Assembly (NCBI GenBank): GCA_003158365.1
Contig: PMIW01000201.1
Span: forward strand, 1,336-16,841
Source: Ignavibacteriota bacterium
Lineage (GTDB): Bacteria > Bacteroidota > Ignavibacteria > Tepidaquicellales > Tepidaquicellaceae
DNA: 15,506 bases
Direction: 5' to 3'
In this document: positions 1 to 7,700 of the stretch, in pieces
How positions within the stretch are numbered: position 1 is the stretch's first letter
Layout of the letters: each line of letters starts with the position of its first letter
Notes under the pieces: generated by a model
Told to the model about the DNA's origin: nothing
The model's input: only the letters and a program-made list of their open reading frames with translations
Database searches by the model: none
Made by a program: the position numbers and the translations under genes

Positions 1-2
1 TA

Positions 3-392
3 TTTATTATTTTATTTGTTGGTAATTCAGCATCACCCGCAAAGATTTATAATACTTCAGGAATTTCAATTTTTAACAATCCTAAAGATACTCTGCAAAA
101 AGAGTGCATTGGCGAACTTGCTTCCAAAAAAGGTAAAACTGTGAAAATGTATTTTTTCCAGAATGAAGACCTGCCCGCTCTTGGCGCTTCAGGCACACTG
201 GCAAAATATTTTGAAGAGGAAGTCCTCGGATTTTATTCACACGGCTATATCGATATCGCTGAAGTCGAAGTTAAAGACATCAGCGAAGGCGAAGTGACAT
301 TCACAATACTGAAAGAACTAAGCAGTGTAAAAGTTAACGGAAAAAAAGAATCCTTCTTTAAACAGGGTAATATGGTAAAATTCTCCTGGTAG
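3..392 (+). CDS. 3' part of an unrecognised exported protein (5' end outside window)
   Basis: The reading frame is open from the first bases of the window to the TAG at 390-392, giving about 129 residues. A GTG at 141 could be taken as a start, but the frame upstream of it reads as the end of a signal peptide (FIILFVGNSASPA) followed by plausible mature sequence. The gene therefore very likely starts a few codons before base 1. The mature part would be about 115 residues, small and mixed in charge, with no cysteine pairs, membrane segment or motif that I recognise. It ends only 6 bp from the stop of the convergent T9SS cargo gene. I infer export across the inner membrane. Whether it stays in the periplasm or moves further is unknown, and no function can be assigned. 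Confidence 0.75.
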   Translation, partial: FIILFVGNSASPAKIYNTSGISIFNNPKDTLQKECIGELASKKGKTVKMYFFQNEDLPALGASGTLAKYFEEEVLGFYSHGYIDIAEVEVKDISEGEVTFTILKELSSVKVNGKKESFFKQGNMVKFSW

Positions 393-398
393 CTCGTA

Positions 399-1565
399 TC
401 ATTTAAGTACAACCAGCTTCTTCACGCTTACAAATCCGTTTGTTACGAATACGTAATAGTAAATTCCGCTTGGCAGGGGATGGTCGCTCAGTGAAAATAT
501 TTTTTCGTATTCGCCCGGTCCAAGAGGCTCGCTGAATACCACAACTTCCTGTCTGCCGAGTACATCATAAAGACTCAGTGTCACGGGACTGTATTCCTTA
601 ATCCTGAATTTGAATTTCGTATTCCCGTTGAACGGATTCGGATAGTTCTGGTCTATGGAATAACCGTCAGGTGCGATACCTGTAATTTTTTTCACTCCGT
701 CTACGATATTATTCATCGAAAAATTCGGCCTGACATTTTGAACGACCCCGCTGTCTAAGGTGCATCCGTTGCTGAGAGCTTTATGCCTGTGCAGGACTTT
801 ATTTTGCGTTGTCGTACCCCTGACATTTATATTGTTTGTCAGCGAACTTGCCGTGTGAAAACAGATTTCTATTAAAAGATTTTTATTAATATCCCAGACG
901 AAAGGCGGCGAAAGGTTTATATAATTCCAGCCGCTGCCGTAGAAATATATTGTACTGTTATTTAAAACTACTGTCATTCCGGTATCGATGAATTTTGTCA
1001 ATATTGTATCTGTTGTGCTCTTCATCTTGATTGTAATATTACCCAATGATAAAAATGTCGTACCTTTATTATAAAAAGATATGGACCAGATATTTCCAAT
1101 GGTGCAGAGACCTATCATTTCACTCTTTTTATAAAGTATCTGGGTTCGGGAATCCGTGTAGGTTGAATAGAAAGGATAGGGTGTCGATATAGTATCCGTA
1201 CCGACGCTGCAATCTGTCGGAAACATCGTTCTTCCGCTTGCAACATTTGAGTAATCCGATCTTCCCGACGCATTATAAGCATAGACGCGGTAGTAATATC
1301 TTGTATTGAAAAATAACCCTATATCGGAATAATTTGTAATATCAGGTTCAAACATTTTTAGCTGCATCCACATATTTCCGTCCTGGCTCCGCTCGAGAAC
1401 AAATCCCGATTCATTATTGGAATTATCGTTCCAGCATATGTATAATGCGCTCGAATATGCATTTTGAATATGCAAATTTGTGGGTGTTTGTGGAATTTGT
1501 GACTGTGATAATTGTGACAGGAAAAAAATAGAAATAAGGGAAAATAAAAAAGAAATCTTTTTCAT
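399..1565 (-). CDS. T9SS cargo protein: fibronectin III + beta-rich domain + C-terminal sorting domain
   Basis: A 388-residue secreted protein. Residues 1-22 are a signal peptide (MKK, hydrophobic core, ending SQSQ). Residues about 27-113 look like a fibronectin type III domain, with conserved W45, the YYYRVYAYN strand (90-98) and a final SNVASGRT. Residues about 120-285 form a beta-rich region starting YPFYSTYTDSRTQILY, a pattern I associate with T9SS cargo of this lineage but cannot name. Residues about 303-388 are a type-A sorting domain with QNYPNPFN (307-314), SLYDVLGR (331-338) and the end VKKLVVLK. Such domains direct proteins through the outer membrane by the Por/T9SS machinery and are then usually removed. 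No catalytic motif is visible, so a surface or secreted binding role is an inference. It is transcribed away from the nuclease gene and has one of the few strong ribosome binding sites in the window. Confidence 0.88.
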   Translation of the reverse strand: MKKISFLFSLISIFFLSQLSQSQIPQTPTNLHIQNAYSSALYICWNDNSNNESGFVLERSQDGNMWMQLKMFEPDITNYSDIGLFFNTRYYYRVYAYNASGRSDYSNVASGRTMFPTDCSVGTDTISTPYPFYSTYTDSRTQILYKKSEMIGLCTIGNIWSISFYNKGTTFLSLGNITIKMKSTTDTILTKFIDTGMTVVLNNSTIYFYGSGWNYINLSPPFVWDINKNLLIEICFHTASSLTNNINVRGTTTQNKVLHRHKALSNGCTLDSGVVQNVRPNFSMNNIVDGVKKITGIAPDGYSIDQNYPNPFNGNTKFKFRIKEYSPVTLSLYDVLGRQEVVVFSEPLGPGEYEKIFSLSDHPLPSGIYYYVFVTNGFVSVKKLVVLK

Positions 1566-1567
1566 AA

Positions 1568-1575
1568 CTCCTCCT
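1568..1575 (-). promoter_or_regulatory. Strong Shine-Dalgarno site of the T9SS cargo gene
   Basis: On the minus strand AGGAGGAG lies just before the ATG at 1565, with 4 nt between the AGGAGG core and the start. This fixes the start. It stands out because several other genes here (the ECF operon, merR, the amidohydrolase) have no recognisable Shine-Dalgarno sequence. Confidence 0.7.
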
Positions 1576-1799
1576 GAATATTTCTATAATAATAAATAAT
1601 TATATTTATAAATGAAAGAACATTTTTAAGCATAATTATTATGAATTTTGATATTTGAATTAAAAACGATTTTTATTATTCACGAATTATTATTATTGGT
1701 GATTGACTTTTTATGGTATAATTTGATTAGATGATTTTTAATAAATATAAATTTAACATTTTTAGTTATTGTTTATGATTACTTTAATGGCTTTTAGTA

Positions 1800-1834
1800 T
1801 TCTGACTTCTGAATTCCGGCTTCTGACTACTGTT
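1800..1834. repeat. Degenerate tandem heptad repeat (TTCTGAC type)
   Basis: Consecutive 7-mers read TTCTGAC, TTCTGAA, TTCCGGC, TTCTGAC, TACTGTT: four to five head-to-tail units, two of them identical. The pattern resembles the short tandemly repeated heptamers (STRR type) known from intergenic regions of other bacteria, notably cyanobacteria. It lies 40-75 bp upstream of the nuclease start codon, where a promoter or leader would be. Function is unknown. Confidence 0.55.
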
Positions 1835-1875
1835 TTTCATAGTTTTTTAGTTGATTTTAGGGTATTTTCAAACCT

Positions 1876-2982
1876 ATGAAAAAAAGTCTTTACATATTTA
1901 CAGTTTTAGTTTCACTGCTCTTTCTTGGCTGGGGTGCGGTGGGACACAGGATAATCAACAGGAAATTCGGATTATCCTTCCCGCAGGTTATGAACCCTCT
2001 ATACTGGTACGTGGATTCTATGGCGGTGCATGCCTCGGATGCAGATAACAGAAAAAATCAGGACCCTACAGAGTCGCCAAGACATTTTATCGATATAGAT
2101 ATATATCCAGAGTTTTTAGCCAATGGCAGGATTCCTCAAACACTGGATTCTCTTTATGCTTTGCACGGACAGAGTTTTGTAACTACAAATGGAACAGTTC
2201 CTTTTGCAATTATAGCTTACACGGATTCGGTAAAAAAATATTTTCAGCTCCGCGACTGGAGAAATGCAATGTTGAGAGCTGCAGATGTCGGTCATTATGT
2301 GGCGGATGCACATCAGCCTCTTCACGATACCCGTTATTATGATGGCTGGAGTACATTTTCTGACGGTATTCACTCACGGTATGAGACAGGAATGATAACA
2401 AGAGATACTGCGTACATTCAATATTCAGGTCAAAATGTTACTTATATCAGCGATATTAATAATTATGCTTTCAACATGGTGTATTCGACTTTTCCATATG
2501 TCGATTCCGTATATCGTGCCGATAGTATCGCGCATACAATAGCAGGAAATAATAACAGTACTCAGTATTACCAGGAATTCTGGAATCGTGCAGGAAATTA
2601 TACTATTAATCTTTTCAGACTGGCTTCATACCAGATAGCCTGTCTTGTCTATACCGCCTGGGTAAACGCAGGAAGTCCTTTACCAACGGGTATTTCGAAC
2701 GAGGGTAACATAGCAGGGGAATATAAATTATATCAGAATTATCCTAATCCATTCAACCCGAAAACAAATATTAAATATCAGTTAACAAAGAACAGTAATG
2801 TTTTGTTAAATGTTTATGATATTAATGGCAGGGAAATTCAAACTTTGGTGAATAACAGGCAAGCATCAGGTGAACATGAATACAGTTTTGATGCTTCGGG
2901 TTTATCGAGCGGAATATATTTTTACAGATTATCTGTTGATAATATGTTAGTTGATGTAAAGAAAATGATATTGACTAAATAA
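1876..2982 (+). CDS. Secreted zinc-dependent S1/P1-type nuclease or phospholipase with T9SS sorting domain
   Basis: 368 residues. Residues 1-18 are a signal peptide; the mature protein would begin at W19 in WGAVGH, as in P1 nuclease, where the new N-terminal tryptophan and the histidine five residues on (H24) bind zinc. Further ligands are visible: D57 in ASDAD, H70 in HFID, then H140, D144 and H150 in GHYVADAHQPLH (139-150), with the same 4- and 6-residue spacing as the family. The last pair is H166 and E170 (HSRYE). Glutamate there, and the short gap after H150, resemble zinc-dependent phospholipase C rather than P1. Residues about 283-368 are a T9SS sorting domain (YQNYPNPFNP, NVYDINGRE, final VKKMILTK). 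Zinc-dependent phosphodiester cleavage outside the cell is likely; nucleic acid versus phospholipid substrate is unresolved. The ferredoxin gene follows after 34 bp but seems functionally unrelated. Confidence 0.88.
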   Translation: MKKSLYIFTVLVSLLFLGWGAVGHRIINRKFGLSFPQVMNPLYWYVDSMAVHASDADNRKNQDPTESPRHFIDIDIYPEFLANGRIPQTLDSLYALHGQSFVTTNGTVPFAIIAYTDSVKKYFQLRDWRNAMLRAADVGHYVADAHQPLHDTRYYDGWSTFSDGIHSRYETGMITRDTAYIQYSGQNVTYISDINNYAFNMVYSTFPYVDSVYRADSIAHTIAGNNNSTQYYQEFWNRAGNYTINLFRLASYQIACLVYTAWVNAGSPLPTGISNEGNIAGEYKLYQNYPNPFNPKTNIKYQLTKNSNVLLNVYDINGREIQTLVNNRQASGEHEYSFDASGLSSGIYFYRLSVDNMLVDVKKMILTK

Positions 2983-3016
2983 ATAAATTTAATAATAAAT
3001 AGAAGGAATATTTTTT

Positions 3017-3349
3017 ATGGCAATAATAATAACATCCGAATGTATTAATTGCGGTGCCTGCGAGCCTGAATGCCCGAACACTGCAATTTACGAAGGCGGA
3101 GCAAAATGGTCACTGGCAGGAAAAGAATACGGTGAAGGCGATAAAGCACCTTCCGGAGCCGAAGAATTTTTCTCAAATGACTTTTTTTATATTGTACCGG
3201 ATAAATGCACGGAATGCAAGGGATTCCACGATGAACCCCAGTGCGCTGCTGTCTGCCCTGTAGATTGCTGCGTACCTGATCCGAATCACGTTGAAGATAC
3301 TGATGCATTATTGAAAAAGAAAGAATATCTCGATGGTCTTGGAAGATAG
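3017..3349 (+). CDS. 2[4Fe-4S] ferredoxin
   Basis: 110 residues, small soluble electron carrier. The first cluster motif is C9-x2-C12-x2-C15-x3-C19-P. The second is C64-x2-C67-x8-C76-x3-C80-P, where the eight-residue spacing is the insertion typical of Allochromatium/Chlorobium-type ferredoxins. About 44 residues separate the two motifs, longer than in clostridial ferredoxins, and a helical tail follows (90-110). The strings GACEPECPNTAIYEG and GFHDEPQCAAVCPVDCC match what I know of Bacteroidota ferredoxins. C84 and C85 are extra cysteines outside the eight ligands. Low-potential electron transfer in the cytoplasm is expected; the partner (for example a 2-oxoacid oxidoreductase) cannot be read from the neighbours. 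AGAAGG at 3001-3006 sits 10 nt before the ATG and may serve as ribosome binding site. Confidence 0.93.
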   Translation: MAIIITSECINCGACEPECPNTAIYEGGAKWSLAGKEYGEGDKAPSGAEEFFSNDFFYIVPDKCTECKGFHDEPQCAAVCPVDCCVPDPNHVEDTDALLKKKEYLDGLGR

Positions 3350-3390
3350 CTCTCTCAGATTTTATCCCGACATACCGGGATGCAAAGAGC
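3349..3390. terminator. Nested inverted repeat between convergent ferredoxin and lspA genes
   Basis: ATCCCG (3364-3369) and CGGGAT (3376-3381) form a 6-bp stem with the loop ACATAC. It is enclosed by a second pair, GCTCT (3349-3353) and AGAGC (3386-3390). The element begins at the last base of the ferredoxin stop codon and lies between two convergent genes, so a shared terminator is the natural reading. Neither strand shows the U-run of a classical intrinsic terminator, so the call is tentative. Confidence 0.35.
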
Positions 3391-3443
3391 ACAAATGTAA
3401 GATGTTAAATAATAAATCGTGCGAACTGAAATCCAATAAAGTT

Positions 3444-4112
3444 TTAAAGTGTTTTCCCGATTTGATTTGAAGGACTTTCAGGGTTATCAGGTTGTAGGGT
3501 GATATTCTCATCGGGTAATTTAGAATCAAAAATTTGAGAGTCGGAGAGCGGCTGAGGCTGTCCTTCGATTTCTCTTTTACGGAAGATTTTTCTGTAACCT
3601 ATAAGTATCATTATAAAGCCTGCAGTAACCGCAATATCTGCAACATTAAAGATAGGCCAGGAGTAGAATGTTTTACCGAATATTTTTAAATCGGGAATAT
3701 TAAGCTGGAAAAAATCCACGACGTTTCCCTGCAGTATTTTATCGGTACCGTAAATCACACCATAAAAAATTCTATCCACTAAATTACCTATAGCACCGCC
3801 TAATATTAATGCCAGCGAAAAACGAAGATAGAAAATCTCTTCTTTATTTTTGTAAATGAAATAAATTATTAAAATGCTCGCAAAGATAGTAAATACCGAG
3901 CGTATTGGTTTGCTCCCGATTTCCAGCCCGAATGCCATACCGGGATTTTCAATATAAGTAAGACGAAAAAGGTTATCAATAAGACTTATGCTCGAACCCG
4001 GTCTCATCCCCTTGATTATTAATCCAATAGCGGGAAGATTGATTCCTTTAATCAGGAACTTACTGACCTGGTCAGCTATTACTATAAAAAATGAAACAAA
4101 TAAAATTCTCAA
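3444..4112 (-). CDS. lspA: Lipoprotein signal peptidase (signal peptidase II)
   Basis: 222 residues; an inner-membrane aspartyl protease that cuts the signal peptide of diacylglyceryl-modified prolipoproteins. Family blocks seen: D14-QVSK in the first membrane helix, N56-PGMAFG, GGAIGNLVDR (105-114), and the catalytic aspartates D133 (VVDFF) and D159 (FNVAD). Four membrane helices can be placed at about 3-20, 70-87, 96-113 and 155-173. A hydrophilic tail of about 45 residues, rich in Pro, Asp and Gln, makes it longer than the roughly 160-170 residues of enterobacterial LspA. The start is TTG: it is the only start that keeps helix 1, and GGGGAT lies 8 nt upstream within the end of the preceding gene, which suggests translational coupling. 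Last gene of the ileS-dksA-lspA cluster. The amidohydrolase lipoprotein at 13582 would be a substrate. Confidence 0.95.
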   Translation of the reverse strand: MRILFVSFFIVIADQVSKFLIKGINLPAIGLIIKGMRPGSSISLIDNLFRLTYIENPGMAFGLEIGSKPIRSVFTIFASILIIYFIYKNKEEIFYLRFSLALILGGAIGNLVDRIFYGVIYGTDKILQGNVVDFFQLNIPDLKIFGKTFYSWPIFNVADIAVTAGFIMILIGYRKIFRKREIEGQPQPLSDSQIFDSKLPDENITLQPDNPESPSNQIGKTL

Positions 4113-4118
4113 AGTTAC

Positions 4119-4763
4119 TTATCCCCGGATATTTTTGCATTCAATGCAATGTTGAGTAATTGGAACTAATTCTAATCTTTCTTTCGGAATCAACGGACAA
4201 GTCTCGCACAAATATTTTGGATCGTCGATGCAGTCTATGCAAAGTCCGTATGTACCCTGGTCAATGCGTGTTAATGCTTCCTGTATATATCCGAGATATT
4301 TCTCATCCCTCTGGACAAACATATAATTTTTTTCTCTTTCCATTTCGTCTGTTCCCTGTTCAGCCATGTGAGTTGAGTAAGTAAGGTTCTCACCCACATA
4401 GTCGCCTGATTCGTCATCAACAAGTGATTTCATGTTGGCTTTTGCACTTTCAAGAATTGCTCTTCTTTCATCAGTTAAAATTTCCTTAAACAGCTGAAGC
4501 TCAGCAGCAGTATATCTTGTTTTACCGCTCCTTTTAAATTTCTTTTTCGGAACGGGCTTTGCTTTTGGAGCAGTTTTCAGTGCTTTTACAGCTTTTTTTA
4601 TCTTTACAGCTTTTTTAGGTTTTACAACTTTAGCTTTTTTAACTTTCACTTTAGGTTGTTTTGATTTCACTTTTACTTTTACTACTTTCTTTTTTTTAAT
4701 TACAGCTGCTTTCTTCGGTTTTGCAGCTGTTTTTGTCTTCCTTTTTGTAACATTCTTTTTCAT
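4119..4763 (-). CDS. TraR/DksA-family zinc-finger protein with histone-H1-like N-terminal tail
   Basis: 214 residues in two parts. Residues 1-87 contain about 36 lysines, many Ala, Val and Pro, and no acidic residue at all, like histone H1 or AlgP-type tails. Residues 88-214 are a DksA/TraR domain: a helical hairpin (about 86-170) with HMAEQGTDEMEREK near its tip, and a C-terminal zinc finger ending in IPKERLELVP and C206-x2-C209. DksA proteins insert their coiled coil into the RNA polymerase secondary channel and alter initiation, often with ppGpp. Here AEQGT stands where DksA usually has an ADRAT-like tip, so the acidic residue is conserved in kind only. Oddly there are three CxxC pairs (C175/C178, C186/C189, C206/C209) instead of two. 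The tail suggests binding to DNA or RNA, which is an inference. Its gene is 27 bp after ileS and 6 bp before lspA, in frame with the latter. Confidence 0.88.
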   Translation of the reverse strand: MKKNVTKRKTKTAAKPKKAAVIKKKKVVKVKVKSKQPKVKVKKAKVVKPKKAVKIKKAVKALKTAPKAKPVPKKKFKRSGKTRYTAAELQLFKEILTDERRAILESAKANMKSLVDDESGDYVGENLTYSTHMAEQGTDEMEREKNYMFVQRDEKYLGYIQEALTRIDQGTYGLCIDCIDDPKYLCETCPLIPKERLELVPITQHCIECKNIRG

Positions 4764-4769
4764 GAATTA

Positions 4770-4775
4770 CTCCTT
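4770..4775 (-). promoter_or_regulatory. Shine-Dalgarno site of the DksA-like gene
   Basis: AAGGAG on the minus strand, 6 nt before the ATG at 4763, in the 27-bp gap after ileS. A near-ideal site, suggesting strong independent translation of this gene within the operon. Confidence 0.65.
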
Positions 4776-4790
4776 ATTCTATGCTTACTT

Positions 4791-7700
4791 TTATGTAATT
4801 TTTTCTATAAAAAACTTACAGGACATTTCGTTGATATCAGTTTCAAAATAGTTTATCCCGTTATCTTTCGATTCAATTAATTTCTCGCAGTTAATTTCAT
4901 TCTTTATTACATTGAAATTCTTTCTGACTGCATCGAAAATACCCGAATCCGTTTTTAATGTAACATTAATTCTGTCATTAACGTTATAGCCGTTTGATTT
5001 TCTGTAATTCTGAATTCTGTTCACGAATTCCCGGACTACACCTTCCTCAATAAGTTCGTCATCGAGCTTTGTATCTAAAGCTATGGTTAAATTATTATAC
5101 GATTCTACAATCCATCCTTCAATATTTTCAGTATAGATTTCAACATCTTCACGTGTAATTCCAAATGTTTCTTTTAAAACAGTCCCGTTGTTTTCAAGTC
5201 CTGTAATATCATCGTGCGAGAGACTGTTTATCAGCTGCTGGACTTTCTTTACATCCTTACCATATTTCGGACCTATTGATTTAAAATTCGGTTTAGTTTT
5301 CTTTTTTATAATTTCAGAATCACCTTCGATTATATAAAGATTCTTCACATTTATTTCTTCAAGAATAATATTTTCTACTTTTTGCAAATTGTGTTTCTCA
5401 GTATCATTCAAAACCGGTATTAAAAGCTGTTTTAACGGCTGTCTTACTTTTAAATTATTCTTAACCCTGACAGCTCTTACAAGGTTTACAACTTTTTGTG
5501 CCATATCCATCTGTTCTTCAAGTGTAGAATCGATTAACTTTGAATCAAAACTGCTGAATTCAGCAAGGTGAATCGATTCCAGTGAATTGCAGATTTCAAG
5601 ATAAAGCTTTTCTGTCAGGAACGGAGAAACTGGCGCAAGCATCATAAATATTTCGTGCAGGCATTCGAACAAAGTCTGGAATGCCGCTATGCCATCGCTT
5701 TTTTCTTCGGGATTTCTGAACCTTCTTCTGTTTCTTCTTACATACCAGTTTGAAAGTTCGTCGATTGTAAAATCCGAAAGAAGCCTGCAGGCTTTTGTAA
5801 TCTCGTAACTGTCCATTAATTCAAAGAACTCTTTCTTCAATGAATTCAATTTAGAAATTATCCACCTGTCAATTTCTCTACGTTCGCTGACAGGTATTTG
5901 TTTTTCTTTTCCATAGTCAAATTCATTTTGATTAGCATACATAATAAAAAACTTGTATGTATTAATCAATGTATCAAAAAACTTATTTTTAATTTCTATC
6001 AGGTCATCTTCGTTGAATAATTTTGACTTCCAGATAGGGGAACCGGCTACGAGATACCATCTGAGTATATCGGCACCGTGTTTTTCCATCATTTCAAAAG
6101 GATTAACGGCATTTCCGAGCGACTTGCTCATCTTTTTGCCGACTTTATCCAGAATGTGACCGTTTACAATCAGGTTTTTATATGCCGGTTTACCGAATAT
6201 AAATGAACCTATCGCGTGAAGCGAATAAAACCAGCCTCTTGTCTGGTCAACACCTTCAGCAATAAAATCTGCAGGATAATTTTCTTCGAAATATTTCCGG
6301 TTTTCAAACGGATAGTGGAACTGAGCAAAGGGCATCGAGCCGCTGTCGAACCAGCAGTCAATGACTTCGGGTACCCGCTGCATTTCGTGACCGTCTTCCG
6401 ATTTTAATTCAATCCTGTCTATATATGGTTTATGCAAATCAAGAAAATCTTTACTGTAAATATCATTAAAGTTTGTAGCTTTCTTTTTCAGTTCATCGAT
6501 GCTTCCTATTATTTCGTAATGTTCATTATCATTCTCATCCTTGTAAAACCAGATTGGGAGGGGGGTTCCCCAGAACCTGTTTCTTGAAATAGCCCAGTCT
6601 TTATTTTCTTCGAGCCAGTTGCCGAATCTTCCCGTACCAAATTCTTTCGGATTCCAGTTAATCTCATCGTTCAACTTCATCATCTTATCTTTATATGCGG
6701 TTGTCTTTATAAACCACGAATCCGTTGCATAATACATTAAAGGTACTTTATGTCTCCAGCAATGGGGATATGAATGAGTGAACATTTCTTTTTTATAAAG
6801 TCTTCCGGATGATTTCAAATCATTAATTATCTGCGGGTCGGCTAATTTGAAATTAATATCCGCATATGGCCCGCAATTATGCCTGAATAGTCCGCTTCGT
6901 TTTACTGCCTGAAGCAGGGGCAAATCATATTTTAAACCGATATTGTAATCGTCTTCACCAAAAGCGGGAGCAATGTGTACTATTCCCGTTCCGTCTTCCA
7001 TTGTTACGAAATCACCTGATGTAACATAATAAGCTTTCTTTTCGAGTTCGAAGAAATTAAAAAGTGGTTCATATTCAATGTTTTCGAGGTCGGTTCCCTG
7101 AATTTCTTTTAATATCTTAAATTCTTCTTTAATAACTGAAAGTCTTGGTTCAGCAAGAATGAATTTATTATCCCTGGTTTCAATTAAAACATATTTTTGT
7201 TTTGGATTTATGCAAAGAGCCACGTTTGAAGGCAGAGTCCATGGTGTAGTGGTCCATACTAAAAAATCTGCATCTTTAAATTCAGAATTTTTAATTTTAA
7301 ATTTAATATATACAGACGGGTCTTTTAATTCTATATATCCCTGTGCAACTTCGTGAGAGGAGAGGGGAGATTCGCATATAGGACAGAAAGGCTGAATCTT
7401 AAAACCTTTATAAATCAGTCCGCCGTCAAAGAATTTCTTTAAAGCCCACCAAACGGATTCTATATATTCATTATGAAAAGTAACGTACGCATCTTTAAGG
7501 TTAATCCAGTAACCCATCCTGCGGGTAAGCTCTTCCCACTGCTCTAAATATGTGAAAATAGATTCTTTACACGCATTATTGAACTCAACAGGACCGAATT
7601 TATATATTTCATCTTTTGATTTTAAACCGAGTTTTTTTTCAACTTCCACTTCGACAGGAAGACCGTGTGTATCCCATCCTGCTTTACGATGTACCTGATA

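Larger units (their letters stand above)
1566..1875. other. Divergent intergenic region, no gene seen
   Basis: About 310 bp separate the start of the T9SS cargo gene from the start of the divergent nuclease gene. The stretch is very AT-rich and should hold both promoters. I see no convincing -33/-7 pair in either direction: TATAAT at 1717-1722 has only 8 nt to the nearest TTGACT. Apart from the strong ribosome binding site at its left end and the degenerate heptad repeat at 1800-1834, I find no RNA gene, small ORF or stable hairpin. Confidence 0.6.

Noticed and set aside
141..392. GTG at 141 as the start of a short 83-residue gene
   Set aside because: The frame stays open to the window edge and the upstream part reads as a signal peptide end plus mature sequence, so the gene is longer and partial.
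386..416. CTGGT/ACCAG inverted repeat over the 6-bp convergent junction as terminator
   Set aside because: Only 5 bp of stem around a 21-nt loop, no T-run on either strand.
1703..1722. TTGACT ... TATAAT as a sigma-70 promoter
   Set aside because: The spacing is 8 nt instead of about 17, and this phylum does not normally use that consensus.
1851..2048. 65-residue plus-strand frame over the nuclease start
   Set aside because: Out of frame with the nuclease signal peptide and zinc-site region, no motif of its own.
3045..3392. 115-residue minus-strand frame over the ferredoxin gene
   Set aside because: Lies opposite a clearly coding ferredoxin with all eight cluster cysteines; its composition is a mirror of that gene.
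4503..4763. Lys-rich N-terminus of the DksA-like gene as a frameshift artefact or spurious extension
   Set aside because: The frame is continuous, begins at an ATG with an ideal AAGGAG site 6 nt upstream, and the Lys/Ala/Pro composition is that of genuine H1-like tails.
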